Shown one piece after another: positions 41,001-49,096 of a stretch of DNA of 64,000 nucleotides; the stretch's first letter is position 1; each line of letters opens with the position of its first letter. Under the pieces are notes generated by a model. It saw only the letters and a program-made list of their open reading frames with translations, searched no databases and had not been told where the DNA came from. The translations under genes and the position numbers were made by a program. The stretch comes from 3-1-20CM-4-69-9 sp963833655. Lineage in GTDB: Bacteria; Actinomycetota; Thermoleophilia; Gaiellales; Gaiellaceae. The stretch is taken from the NCBI GenBank assembly GCA_963833655.1, contig CAWHYL010000004.1:868001-932000 (forward strand). Direction: 5' to 3'.

Positions 41001-41027
41001 GGGCGTCAGTGTTGCATCTGGGCGGAG

Positions 41028-42587
41028 CTACACCTGCACGGTCGAGCGGCGCGCCCACGGGCCCGGCGGCGTGAGCAAGGACTCCACCCGCAGGTATGCC
41101 ACCGCGACGACGGGCACGTCGGTGAGCCGCTCGACGCACACGTAGCGCGGGCGCCACTCGGGCGCGAACTTGCGGCTGAAGCGATGAAGGCGCTCGAGCT
41201 GGAAGACGCGGTCGCCGGCGCGGAGCACGCCGCGTGCCAGGCACTGGACGCGTCCCGCCGGGTCAGCGAGGACGTCGGCGAAGACGCAGAAGTTCAGGGA
41301 CAGCTCCTGCGCCCCGGCACGGTGCGCCCAGCCGAGCGTTTCGACGATCAGGTACTCCATCAGGCCGTTGGGTGTCGCGGGGTCGCGACGCATCGCGCTG
41401 AGTGAGTAGCCGCTCGCGCTCGGGACGAGATGCAAGAAGCCGCCGACCCGGTCGTCGCAGCGCGCGACCGCGAACCACGTCCCCTGCTCGCCGAACGGGT
41501 CGTCCATCGCCATCGAAAAGCCGCGCTCAGCGTTCGCGCCTCGCCAAACCGCCGAGACACGATCGAGCTCGGCGCGGAGCTGCGCGTCGACGTCCGCCGT
41601 CGAGACCACCTCCACGTCGTAGCCGGCACGCTCCAGCCGCGCGACCGACTGGCGAACCTTGCGGACTGAGCGTCCGTCGAGCGAGAAATCCGCAGGGTGA
41701 ACGACGGCCTCGTCGCCGAGCTTGATCGCACGCAAGCCGAGCGCCTCGGTGACCGGCAGCAGGTCCGCGTGCACCCCGAGCAGTGCCAGACGCCAGCCCT
41801 GTGCGTGGCAGACACGGCGGAACTCGGCGAGAAGCTCGCGAAACTCGGCCGGCTCGCCGATCGGGCCACCGCTGACCAGGGCCACGCCCGCGACGACCTT
41901 GTACGCAAGGAAGCTCTCACGCGTCGGCGAGAAGAAGTAGTTCTTGTCGCGGCGCAGGCTGAAGAACGCGAGGCTGTCGTCCCCGTGCGAGCGGACGAGC
42001 CGCCGTGCGATGCGTCGCTCGTCGGTCGACTGGCGGATCCGGTCGGAGACCGGACGCAACCACAGGTACAGCGCTCGGGCCGTGAGGACGAGCGTCATGG
42101 CTGCGAGCACGTCCTCCCAGCGCACTCCTTCCCAGCCGCGGCGCTCGAGCTCCACCGCGAGCGCGGCCAGGCCGAACAGGGCAGCTCCAGTCGTCAGCAG
42201 TGGGCGAACCGACTCCGGGTCGCCCGGAACGTCGAAGCGCCCGCGGTAGCGCACGAAGGCGACCAGCACGATCAGGCCGAGTGCCGCTTCCTCCACGTCC
42301 AGGCCTTTGGCGAGATGCGCGAGCGAGATCCCGATCACGAGCACGACCGCCAGCTGCCAGGCACGGCGGCGGCGGCGCACGAGCGCGCGCGACAGCCACA
42401 CAAGGCAGAGGCCGAAGAAGAGCGCGAGGATGCGCGCCGCGCCCGGGACGCCCGGCGGCAGGACGCCGCGGACGAAGTCGGAGCGATTTGCGAACTCCGG
42501 CGTCAGCGCGGACGCGATGCCGACGGCACCGACGACGGCGGCGGCCGCACCGAGCAGGAGCTCGCCGCGGAGGAGCCTCGACGGCAC
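41028..42587 (-). CDS. MprF/LPG synthase-like DUF2156 membrane protein
   Basis: A 519-residue protein with about five to six N-terminal membrane helices (to about residue 180) and a C-terminal DUF2156 domain with the acyltransferase fold used by MprF/LysX-type aminoacyl-phospholipid synthases. Conserved pieces include LAFFSLRRDKNYFFS, AVVSGGPIGEP-like VALVSGGPIG, RSVRKVRQSVARLERAGY, PNGLMEYLIVE and SLNFCVFAD with FSRKFAPEWRPRYV at the end. Substrate (amino acid and lipid) cannot be read. GTG start at 42587. It is 27 bases downstream... of no gene on its own strand; the UbiB gene follows it. Confidence 0.87.
   Translation of the reverse strand: MPSRLLRGELLLGAAAAVVGAVGIASALTPEFANRSDFVRGVLPPGVPGAARILALFFGLCLVWLSRALVRRRRRAWQLAVVLVIGISLAHLAKGLDVEEAALGLIVLVAFVRYRGRFDVPGDPESVRPLLTTGAALFGLAALAVELERRGWEGVRWEDVLAAMTLVLTARALYLWLRPVSDRIRQSTDERRIARRLVRSHGDDSLAFFSLRRDKNYFFSPTRESFLAYKVVAGVALVSGGPIGEPAEFRELLAEFRRVCHAQGWRLALLGVHADLLPVTEALGLRAIKLGDEAVVHPADFSLDGRSVRKVRQSVARLERAGYDVEVVSTADVDAQLRAELDRVSAVWRGANAERGFSMAMDDPFGEQGTWFAVARCDDRVGGFLHLVPSASGYSLSAMRRDPATPNGLMEYLIVETLGWAHRAGAQELSLNFCVFADVLADPAGRVQCLARGVLRAGDRVFQLERLHRFSRKFAPEWRPRYVCVERLTDVPVVAVAYLRVESLLTPPGPWARRSTVQV
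41234..41244 (-). repeat. REP-like palindrome, in DUF2156 gene
   Basis: GTGCCAGGCAC on the plus strand; the gene reads it as Gln-Cys-Leu-Ala-Arg in codon phase 3. The 5' flank CGTCCA on the motif strand is a partial match to YGTCWC. Confidence 0.6.
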
Positions 42588-42636
42588 TCCACCAGTGTAG
42601 CGGCCCTAACGGCCGGGCCCCGGCCGGACCCGTCGT

Positions 42637-42647
42637 GTGCCTGGCAC
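42637..42647 (+). repeat. REP-like palindrome, intergenic
   Basis: GTGCCTGGCAC in the 79-base gap between the DUF2156 gene and the phasin-like gene. The surrounding gap is also rich in GGCC blocks (GGCCGGGCCCCGGCCGG) that can fold. Confidence 0.65.
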
Positions 42648-42666
42648 TTGAGGTGCCGGAACGGGA

Positions 42667-43005
42667 CTAGTCTGAAGCGACGCCGCGGAACGGCGGCGGC
42701 TGGGTCTCGACGAGGCGCAGCCTGTGCTCGAGCTGGGCGACGCGGAGCTCGAGCTCGTCCCACTCGTCGCGCGTCACGAGGCCGAGCTCACGCAGGGCGC
42801 CGTTGAGCGTCGCCCCGGCCTTCTCCCCCACGCGGATCGCGTCGCCACGCCAGCGCGTCGTCGCGTCGTCGATCCAGCTCCGCACCTCGTCGCGGCTCAT
42901 GCCGCCGCGCGCGGCCAGAGCGTCCGCAAGCTCATCGGCGTGCTCGGCCGTGAGCGCGACGGCGCCCACGAGCGCGAGTGCGAGACGCCTAACGGGCTCG
43001 TCCAT
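42667..43005 (-). CDS. phasin-like / coiled-coil hypothetical protein
   Basis: A 112-residue protein, largely helical. EPVRRLALALVGAVALTAEHADELADALAARG is a membrane-associated amphipathic N-terminal part, followed by a middle region (VGEKAGATLNGALRELGLVTRDE) and a heptad coiled coil (WDELELRVAQLEHRLRLVE). This layout resembles small proteins annotated as polyhydroxyalkanoate phasin-like regulators, but the resemblance is structural only. ATG at 43005, 17 bases inside the secDF 3' end, so it is probably translated with secDF. Confidence 0.68.
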   Translation of the reverse strand: MDEPVRRLALALVGAVALTAEHADELADALAARGGMSRDEVRSWIDDATTRWRGDAIRVGEKAGATLNGALRELGLVTRDEWDELELRVAQLEHRLRLVETQPPPFRGVASD

Positions 43006-45778
43006 GCGGACGCGCACGTCGACGCTGCCGGCGCTGCTCGCGCTTGGCCTGCGCGGCCGCGGCAGCGCTGCCGTCGCCGCCGTCGACGGTCGCGACAGGA
43101 GCGAGCTCCGGTGCCGGCTCGGCGGCCGCCGCTTCCTCGGCCTCCTCGAGCGCCTCCTCGAGGCCGGCCTTCGTGACCTTCACGTCCTTGCGGCGCGCGA
43201 ACTCCGGCTCCCGCTCCTTCCACATCGTCAGCAGCGGCGCCGCGATGAAGATGGATGAGTACGCACCGGACACGATGCCGACGATCAACGCGAACGCGAA
43301 GTCCTTCAGGGTCGCGCCGCCGAACAGGAACAGCGAGACCACAGGCAGGAGCGTGATGAACGACGTCGCCAGCGAGCGGCGGATCGTCTCCCATAGCGAG
43401 ACGTTCGCGATCGTCGCGAACGACGACCGCCGCATCAACGGGATGTTCTCGCGGACGCGGTCGAAGATGATGATCGTGTCGTAGATCGAGTAGCCGAGCA
43501 CGGTCAGGATCGCCGCCACGGTCGAGCTCGTCACCTCGCGGCCGACCAGTGCGTAGATCCCGATGCAGATCAGAACGTCGTGCAGCATCGCGAGGATCAC
43601 CGGCACCGCGAACTTCACGTCGAACCTGATCGTGATGTAGAGGACGACCAGGAAGAGCGAGAAGAGAATCGCGACGATCGCCGACCTCGCGATCTGGCGG
43701 CCAAAGCTCGACGAGACGGTCGTGGCGCCCGGCGCAGTCGTCTGGAACCTGTCTTGGAGCGCGTTCGTGACGCTCGTCAGCTTCGTGCCGCTGAGCGCCT
43801 TCGTCCGGATCTGGAAGCTCTTGTACGCACTGTTCGTCGACGAGCCGCGTCCCTGGATGATGGCGTCGCCGTACCCCTGGTTCGACATCACCTGCCGGAT
43901 GTCGCCGGTGGTGTGCGCGACCGGTGTCTTGAACGACAGCTGCGTGCCGCCCTTGAAGTCGATGCCGAGATTCAGCCCGCGCACGCCGAGCGCGAGCACG
44001 CCGAGGACGATGACCGCGCCGGAGATCGCGAACCACAGATACCGCTTGCCCATGAAATCGATCTGCAGCCACTTCGCCGTCTGCTGTCCCTGCGCGCCCA
44101 TGAAGCGCGGGTTGTTGAACCATTTGAAGCCGCCGAGGAGGCCGAGCATCGCGCGAGTCGCGGCGACCGCGGTCACGAGGGAGATCACGGTGCCGATCAG
44201 CAGCATCAGGGCGAAGCCCTTGACCTGCGCGGTCGCGACCGCGAACAGGACGAGCGCCGTGATCGCCGTCACGACGTTCGCGTCGAGAATCGTATGAAAG
44301 CCCTTGGAGTACCCCGCCGAGATCGCCGCGCGCACGGACTTGCCGGCGCGCACCTCTTCCTTGATGCGTTCGAACACGACGACGTTCGCGTCGGCGGCAA
44401 CTCCAATCGTGAGGATCAGTCCCGCGAAGCCCGGCAGCGTCAACGTGACGTGGAACAAGAGGAGCGCGGCGTACAGGAACGCCGCGTAGATCGCGAGCCC
44501 GATCACGGCCACGAGGCCGAGGAACCGATAGAAGAGGAGCAGGAAGAGCGCGACGACGAGAAGACCGACGAGCGCCGCCTTCTTCGCCTCGCTGAGCGAG
44601 TCCTTGCCGAGCGTCGCAGAGACATCGGTTCGCTCCGCGGTCGTGAACGTCACGGGCAGCGCGCCCGTCTGCAGGACGAGCGCCAGCTTCTTCGCGTCGC
44701 CCAGCGAGCCGCCGCCCATGTCGATCTGCGCGCCGTTGTCGCCGGGAATGCCGTCCGGGTTCCGCTTGAAGTCGATGTACGGCACCGACTGGATCTGGTT
44801 GTCGAGGACGATGGCGAAGTGCTGCGCGCACCGCTGAATGTCCTGCTGACTGCTCGCGCCCTGGCATGCGAGCGACCCGCGCTGGGCCTCACGGCGGGTG
44901 ATCTCGTGGAAGACCTTCTTGCCGTGGCCCGTGAACTGCATCAACACGACGGGCTGGCTCGTGTTCGGGTCGATGTCCGCGCGCGTCCCCGAGAGCTTCA
45001 GGTCGGTGCCCGTCATCTCCGGGATGCCGCCGTTGCCCTGCGCGTCGGGGAGGCGGTGCTTGAGCAGGTAGAACGCCTTGCTGCCGGTGATCTGCTTCGC
45101 GCTGATGCAGTTGCCGGCGGTCGGGTCGCAGCTGACGACGATCGTGTTCTTCGGGACGCGGAGGACTGTCGCCGGCCCCTTGAACGTGCGCTTCTGCTTC
45201 TTCTCCGCCTGCTGCAGAGTCGGCAGCAGGTTCTTCGCCGGGACGGGTCCCGCAATCACACGATGGTTCGCGTCGAACAGGTACCACTGCGCCGGCGTGC
45301 CGCTGTCCGCGAGCGCGCGCGTCTCGGGCGCGTTCAGGAGCTGGTAGAGGCTCCCCGTCGCCACCGGCACCTTCTGTAGACCCGAGGTCACCGACGGTCC
45401 CGTCAGGTCGGCCTCGAAGTCGTAGAACTGCAGGACCGCGGTCTTGCCGATCAGCTTCGCCGCGGACGCCGGGTCGTGCACGCCCGCGAGCTGGATGACG
45501 ATCTCGTTCGAGCCCTGCTTGCGGATCTCCGGCTCCGACACGCCGAGCTTGTCGATCCGGTTTCGCATGATGTCGATCGACCGGGTCAGGTCGTCCGCCG
45601 TCAGCGTGTGGCCCTTCGGCGGGTTGGCCTTCAGCACGACCTCGAGGCCGCCCTGGAGGTCGAGGCCGAGCGTCGGCTTTCGGTGGACGGGCGAGCCCGG
45701 GACGACGAGCAGCGCCACACCGACGAGGGCCGCGACGATGCAGCCGAGCAGCGTGAGATGTCGACGCCGGTCTGACAC
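42989..45778 (-). CDS. secDF: SecD-SecF fusion, protein translocase subunit
   Basis: A 929-residue natural SecDF fusion. SecD part: TLGLDLQGGLEVVL near residue 35, a large P1 extracytoplasmic domain, then helices with VGLLVVALFLLLFYR and the D-motif GVAADANVVVFERIKEEVRAGKS. SecF part from about residue 600: LNLGIDFKGGTQL, then VLGYSIYDTIIIFDRVREN. It uses the proton motive force to pull exported proteins out of SecYEG. The GTG start follows the yajC stop by three bases. Most actinobacteria carry separate secD and secF, so the fusion is notable. Confidence 0.96.
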   Translation of the reverse strand: MSDRRRHLTLLGCIVAALVGVALLVVPGSPVHRKPTLGLDLQGGLEVVLKANPPKGHTLTADDLTRSIDIMRNRIDKLGVSEPEIRKQGSNEIVIQLAGVHDPASAAKLIGKTAVLQFYDFEADLTGPSVTSGLQKVPVATGSLYQLLNAPETRALADSGTPAQWYLFDANHRVIAGPVPAKNLLPTLQQAEKKQKRTFKGPATVLRVPKNTIVVSCDPTAGNCISAKQITGSKAFYLLKHRLPDAQGNGGIPEMTGTDLKLSGTRADIDPNTSQPVVLMQFTGHGKKVFHEITRREAQRGSLACQGASSQQDIQRCAQHFAIVLDNQIQSVPYIDFKRNPDGIPGDNGAQIDMGGGSLGDAKKLALVLQTGALPVTFTTAERTDVSATLGKDSLSEAKKAALVGLLVVALFLLLFYRFLGLVAVIGLAIYAAFLYAALLLFHVTLTLPGFAGLILTIGVAADANVVVFERIKEEVRAGKSVRAAISAGYSKGFHTILDANVVTAITALVLFAVATAQVKGFALMLLIGTVISLVTAVAATRAMLGLLGGFKWFNNPRFMGAQGQQTAKWLQIDFMGKRYLWFAISGAVIVLGVLALGVRGLNLGIDFKGGTQLSFKTPVAHTTGDIRQVMSNQGYGDAIIQGRGSSTNSAYKSFQIRTKALSGTKLTSVTNALQDRFQTTAPGATTVSSSFGRQIARSAIVAILFSLFLVVLYITIRFDVKFAVPVILAMLHDVLICIGIYALVGREVTSSTVAAILTVLGYSIYDTIIIFDRVRENIPLMRRSSFATIANVSLWETIRRSLATSFITLLPVVSLFLFGGATLKDFAFALIVGIVSGAYSSIFIAAPLLTMWKEREPEFARRKDVKVTKAGLEEALEEAEEAAAAEPAPELAPVATVDGGDGSAAAAAQAKREQRRQRRRARPHGRAR

Positions 45779-45781
45779 GAG

Positions 45782-46108
45782 CTAAGGAAGGGTACCCGGG
45801 CTTTCTTCTGGTTCGGGTAGCTCGTTCGGGTCGTCTTCGGGGTGGTCGTCCGGCTCCTCCTCGGAGACCACGCCGGCGATCGCCCGCTTCGCGACCCGGA
45901 CCTCGATGCCGTCCGCGATCTCGATGCGCGCATCGTCGTCGTCGAGCTCGGTGATCGTCCCGTAGATGCCGCCGGCGGTGACGATCTCCTGCCCCTCCAG
46001 CAGCGAGTCGATCAGCCGTTGCGACTCCACCTGCCGGCGCCGTTGCGGCCGGATCAGGAGGAACCACATCAGGATCAGGATGGCGATGATGAAGATGTAG
46101 CCGCCCAC
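45782..46108 (-). CDS. yajC: preprotein translocase subunit YajC
   Basis: A 108-residue protein: one N-terminal helix (about 3-20) followed by IRPQRRRQVESQRLIDSLLEGQEIVTAGGIYGTI, the canonical YajC sequence, and an acidic/proline tail (EEEPDDHPEDDPNELPEP). It associates with SecDF. GTG start. The order tgt-yajC-secDF is conserved in many bacteria. Confidence 0.95.
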   Translation of the reverse strand: MGGYIFIIAILILMWFLLIRPQRRRQVESQRLIDSLLEGQEIVTAGGIYGTITELDDDDARIEIADGIEVRVAKRAIAGVVSEEEPDDHPEDDPNELPEPEESPGTLP

Positions 46109-46117
46109 CGGGCCTCC

Positions 46118-47227
46118 TCACGCGACGGCCAACCGGCCGAGCGCCTCCGCCTTGAACGCCGGAAAGCGCCCCTCCTCGATCGCCGCGCGTGCGTTCGCGG
46201 TCAGTTCGAGCAGGAATCGTAGATTGTGGAGGCTGAGCAGGCGCAGCCCGAGCAGCTCCTGCTGGTTGATCAGGTGCCTGATGTAGGCACGCGTGAAGCG
46301 TGTGCACGCGGGGCAGGTGCAGCCCTCGTCGAGGGGGCGCGGGTCCCGCGCGTAGCCGGCGTTGCGGAGGTTGAGGCGACCCTCCCACGTGAGCGCGCTG
46401 CCGGTGCGGGCCGTGCGCGTCGGGAGCACGCAGTCGAATATGTCGACGCCGCGCTCGATCACCTCGAGGATGCCTTCGGGGTCGCCGATGCCCATGAAGT
46501 ACCTGGGCTTGTCCGCAGGGAGCAGCGCCGCCGCCCAGCCGGTCGTCTCGAACATGAGCGGGCGCTCCTCGCCGATCGCGAGCCCGCCCAGCGCGTAGCC
46601 GTCGAAGTCGAGGTCGACGAGCTCTGCGATCGAGCGGCGCCGCAGCTCCGGGTCGGATCCGCCTTGCGCGATCCCGAACAGGAGCTGGCCCTCCGCCCGC
46701 GGCTCGGCGCGCTGGCGCGTCGCCCACAACGTCGTCCGGCGGACGGCTTCCCCGAGCGCCGTGCGGCCGACGTCGACGGGCGGGCAGATGTCGAGGCACA
46801 TGGCGATGTCCGACCCCAGGCGTGCCTGGCACCGCGCGACGGACTCGGGGGTGAAGCGCGCCGCGGCGCCGTCGTACACGGATCTGAACGTGACGCCGTC
46901 GTCGTCGACGCTCGCGAGGGTGTCGCGCAGGGAGAAGACCTGGAAGCCCCCGGAGTCGGTGAGGATCGGGCCGTCCCAGCTCATGAAGCGGTGGAGGCCG
47001 CCGAGCTCGGCGATCAGCTCCTCGCCCGGCCGGAAGTGGAGGTGGTACGTGTTGCCGAGCAGGATCGTCGTGCCGAGCGCGCGCAGCTCGTCCGGGTCGA
47101 CCGTCTTGACTGTTGCCTTCGTCCCGACCGGCATGAACGCCGGGGTGGGCACGTCGCCGTGCGCGGTGCTGACGACGCCGGCGCGCGCGGCGCCGTCAGT
47201 CGCCGTGAGCGTGAACCGGTCGCTCAT
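46118..47227 (-). CDS. tgt: queuine tRNA-ribosyltransferase
   Basis: Exchanges guanine-34 for a 7-deazaguanine (preQ1) in GUN-anticodon tRNAs; 369 residues. GNTYHLHFRPG, SWDGPILTDSGGFQVFSL (catalytic Asp), GGLAIGE and the zinc site CTCPACTRFTRAYIRHL are present. ATG at 47227 overlaps the GNAT gene 3' end by 32 bases. Together with queA in the same operon it indicates queuosine biosynthesis. Confidence 0.96.
   Translation of the reverse strand: MSDRFTLTATDGAARAGVVSTAHGDVPTPAFMPVGTKATVKTVDPDELRALGTTILLGNTYHLHFRPGEELIAELGGLHRFMSWDGPILTDSGGFQVFSLRDTLASVDDDGVTFRSVYDGAAARFTPESVARCQARLGSDIAMCLDICPPVDVGRTALGEAVRRTTLWATRQRAEPRAEGQLLFGIAQGGSDPELRRRSIAELVDLDFDGYALGGLAIGEERPLMFETTGWAAALLPADKPRYFMGIGDPEGILEVIERGVDIFDCVLPTRTARTGSALTWEGRLNLRNAGYARDPRPLDEGCTCPACTRFTRAYIRHLINQQELLGLRLLSLHNLRFLLELTANARAAIEEGRFPAFKAEALGRLAVA
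46822..46832 (+). repeat. REP-like palindrome, in tgt
   Basis: GTGCCTGGCAC; tgt reads the complement as Arg-Cys-Gln-Ala in codon phase 3, near residue 132-135, just before the conserved LGSDIAM segment. Confidence 0.6.
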
Positions 47228-47687
47228 AGAAGCTCAGGTCGCGCCCGTGGACGACCTCGTCGCGGCGATGCTCGAAGCCGAGTTGCTCGTAGTAGCTCCG
47301 GATCCCGGGATTCGTGCGCATGCAGTCGAGGCGGAGGAAAGAGCGGCCGTTCGCGGCCGCGGTCAGGTCCGCCCACGCGACGATCGCACGACCGATCCGC
47401 TGCCCCGCACATGCGCGGCTGACCGCGAGCTTGTGCACGTACGCGGCGTCGGGAGGCTGATCGCCCCAGTGACGCTCGTCGTGCCACAAGAGCGTCACCG
47501 TCGCGACGACGTCGCCGCCGAGCTCCGCGACGTACACCTCGCCGCGGTCGATCGCGGCCGCGATCTCATCCCGCGGAAACGGCAACGGCCATTGCTCGTA
47601 CCCGCGCTCCGCGACCCAGACCGTCGCCTCGTCGAGGACCCCGGCCACCACGGACACGTCACGTGCCTGGCACCTGCGCACGTTCAC
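47196..47687 (-). CDS. GNAT-family N-acetyltransferase
   Basis: A 163-residue acetyltransferase. YVAELGGDVVATVTL (beta4), YVHKLAVSRACAGQRIGRAIVAWAD (acetyl-CoA loop, variant of Q/RxxGxG/A) and FLRLDCMRTNPGIRSYYEQLGF (C-terminal part) are typical. The substrate is unknown. The GTG at 47687 overlaps the queA stop (GTGA). Codons 5-9 coincide with a REP-like palindrome, right at the N-terminus. Its position between queA and tgt suggests co-expression, not a proven role in queuosine synthesis. Confidence 0.85.
   Translation of the reverse strand: MNVRRCQARDVSVVAGVLDEATVWVAERGYEQWPLPFPRDEIAAAIDRGEVYVAELGGDVVATVTLLWHDERHWGDQPPDAAYVHKLAVSRACAGQRIGRAIVAWADLTAAANGRSFLRLDCMRTNPGIRSYYEQLGFEHRRDEVVHGRDLSFYERPVHAHGD
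47663..47673 (+). repeat. REP-like palindrome at the start of the GNAT gene
   Basis: GTGCCTGGCAC preceded by CGTCAC (YGTCWC flank). Lies 12-24 bases inside the GNAT gene next to the queA stop. Confidence 0.68.
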
Positions 47688-48616
47688 AGGAGGAGCATCG
47701 CGTCGCCGAAGGAGTAGAAGCGGTAGCGCTCGTCGACGGCGATCTGGTAGAGCCGTCGCGTTTCGTCGACGCCCGCGAATGCCATCACCAGCGCGAGGAG
47801 CGTCGAGCGCGGCAGGTGGAAGTTCGTCAGCAGTGCGTCGGTGCGCTTGAACTCGAAGCCGGGCGTGATGAAGAGGTCGGTGCGCCCGCTGAGCGGACCG
47901 CCCCGCGCCAACGCCTCGAGCACGCGGACAGTCGTCGTCCCGACCGCGAGCACGCGCGGCGCCGCCTCGATCCGGTGCCAGGCACGAGACGCGACCGAAA
48001 AGGACTCGCCGTGGATCCGGTGCTCCGCGAGATCCTCGGCCGCCACCGGCCGGAACGTGTCGAGGCCGACGTGCAGCGTCACGTGCTCGACGTCGAGCCG
48101 GCGAAGCACGTCGTCGGTGAAGTGAAGCCCGGCAGTCGGCGCGGCAGCCGACCCTGCGTCGCGCGCGTACACGGTCTGGTAGCGCTCCGGATCGGCGAGC
48201 GGCTCGGTGATGTACGGCGGCAGCGGCGTCTCGCCGTGCGGCTCGCCCTCCAGCCGCAGCCGCCAACGCCCCTCGCCGAGGTGCTCGAGCAACTCGACCG
48301 GTCCGTAGCGCTGCCCGGCGCGGAGCCGCCGCGTCGGCCGCGCCAGACCCTCCCAGAGGCCGTCCTCGCCGAGCCGCTCGAGCAGCAGCACCTCGCCGCG
48401 CGGCCGCTCGATCGGAATGCGCGCGGGCACGACACGGGTGTCGTTCACGACGGTGAGCGCGTCGCCGAGAACGTCCGGCAGCTCTGCGAACCTCCGGTGA
48501 TCCACCCGCTCGGACACGCGTTCGTAGACCAGCAGGCGCGACTCGTCGCGGCGCGCCACGGGATGCTGCGCGATGAGCTCCGGCGGGAGGTCGTACTCGA
48601 GCTCCCTCGTTTTCAT
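47684..48616 (-). CDS. queA: S-adenosylmethionine:tRNA ribosyltransferase-isomerase
   Basis: Builds epoxyqueuosine from preQ1-tRNA using the ribosyl part of SAM; 310 residues. ELEYDLPPELIAQHPVARRDESRLLV at the N-terminus, VVNDTRVVPARI, AAPTAGLHFT, HVGLDTFRPV, VGTTTVRVLE and LLTNFHLPRSTLLALVMAFAG are standard. ATG at 48616. It is about 35 residues shorter than typical QueA, mostly in the middle. Confidence 0.96.
   Translation of the reverse strand: MKTRELEYDLPPELIAQHPVARRDESRLLVYERVSERVDHRRFAELPDVLGDALTVVNDTRVVPARIPIERPRGEVLLLERLGEDGLWEGLARPTRRLRAGQRYGPVELLEHLGEGRWRLRLEGEPHGETPLPPYITEPLADPERYQTVYARDAGSAAAPTAGLHFTDDVLRRLDVEHVTLHVGLDTFRPVAAEDLAEHRIHGESFSVASRAWHRIEAAPRVLAVGTTTVRVLEALARGGPLSGRTDLFITPGFEFKRTDALLTNFHLPRSTLLALVMAFAGVDETRRLYQIAVDERYRFYSFGDAMLLL
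47975..47985 (-). repeat. REP-like palindrome, in queA
   Basis: GTGCCAGGCAC on the plus strand; on the motif strand it is preceded by CGTCTC (YGTCWC flank). queA reads it as Arg-Ala-Trp-His in codon phase 2. Confidence 0.65.
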
Positions 48617-48643
48617 CCGACGCCAACGGTAGCCTTCTCGCGC

Positions 48644-49096
48644 ATGGACGACGGCGCGATGGAGCGCGCACACGAACGCGTCGAGCAGCGCGCTGAGGGC
48701 GCGGCACTGGATGCCCTCCTAGTGCGGGCTCGCGAGCAGGTCGAGGCGCTCGTCGCCGCCACCGCCGCGATCGAGCAGTCGCTGCCCGGCCAGGTGCAGG
48801 AGGCCGTCCGCAGCGAGGCTCAGCCGGTGGGGCGCAACCTCGCCGAGATCCGCGGTCTGATGAACCAGCTCCTGCGCCGCGTGTCGGGCCTCGAGAGCGA
48901 CCTCCTCGCCGAACGCAACGCGCGCGTCGACGACCTGTCACTCCTCGTCGACCTCGTCTCGTCCGGCTGGAAGGGGGTCGACGCCCGGCTCGGACGGATC
49001 GAGGCCGTCGTCAACCGCCTCGAGCACGAGCAGGATCACCGCGGCGCGATCGTCTACCGGATGGAAGACCGCCGCGCCGACGCGGCCTCCTCCTAG
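48644..49096 (+). CDS. coiled-coil hypothetical protein
   Basis: A 150-residue soluble protein without membrane segments, rich in Ala, Glu, Leu and Arg with heptad patterns across nearly the whole length (ALLVRAREQVEALVAAT, EIRGLMNQLLRRVSGLESDLLAERNARV, ARLGRIEAVVNRLEHEQD). Probably a long helical hairpin or coiled-coil oligomer. The ATG at 48644 is the first after the divergent queA start; both starts lie within 27 bases. The stop overlaps the convergent prenyltransferase gene. No family recognised. Confidence 0.68.
   Translation: MDDGAMERAHERVEQRAEGAALDALLVRAREQVEALVAATAAIEQSLPGQVQEAVRSEAQPVGRNLAEIRGLMNQLLRRVSGLESDLLAERNARVDDLSLLVDLVSSGWKGVDARLGRIEAVVNRLEHEQDHRGAIVYRMEDRRADAASS

Noticed and set aside
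44889..46832. Long open frame covering secDF, yajC and tgt in another phase
   Set aside because: It is an out-of-frame reading of the recognised genes, Arg/Pro/Gly-rich without any domain pattern; such frames are expected at this GC content.
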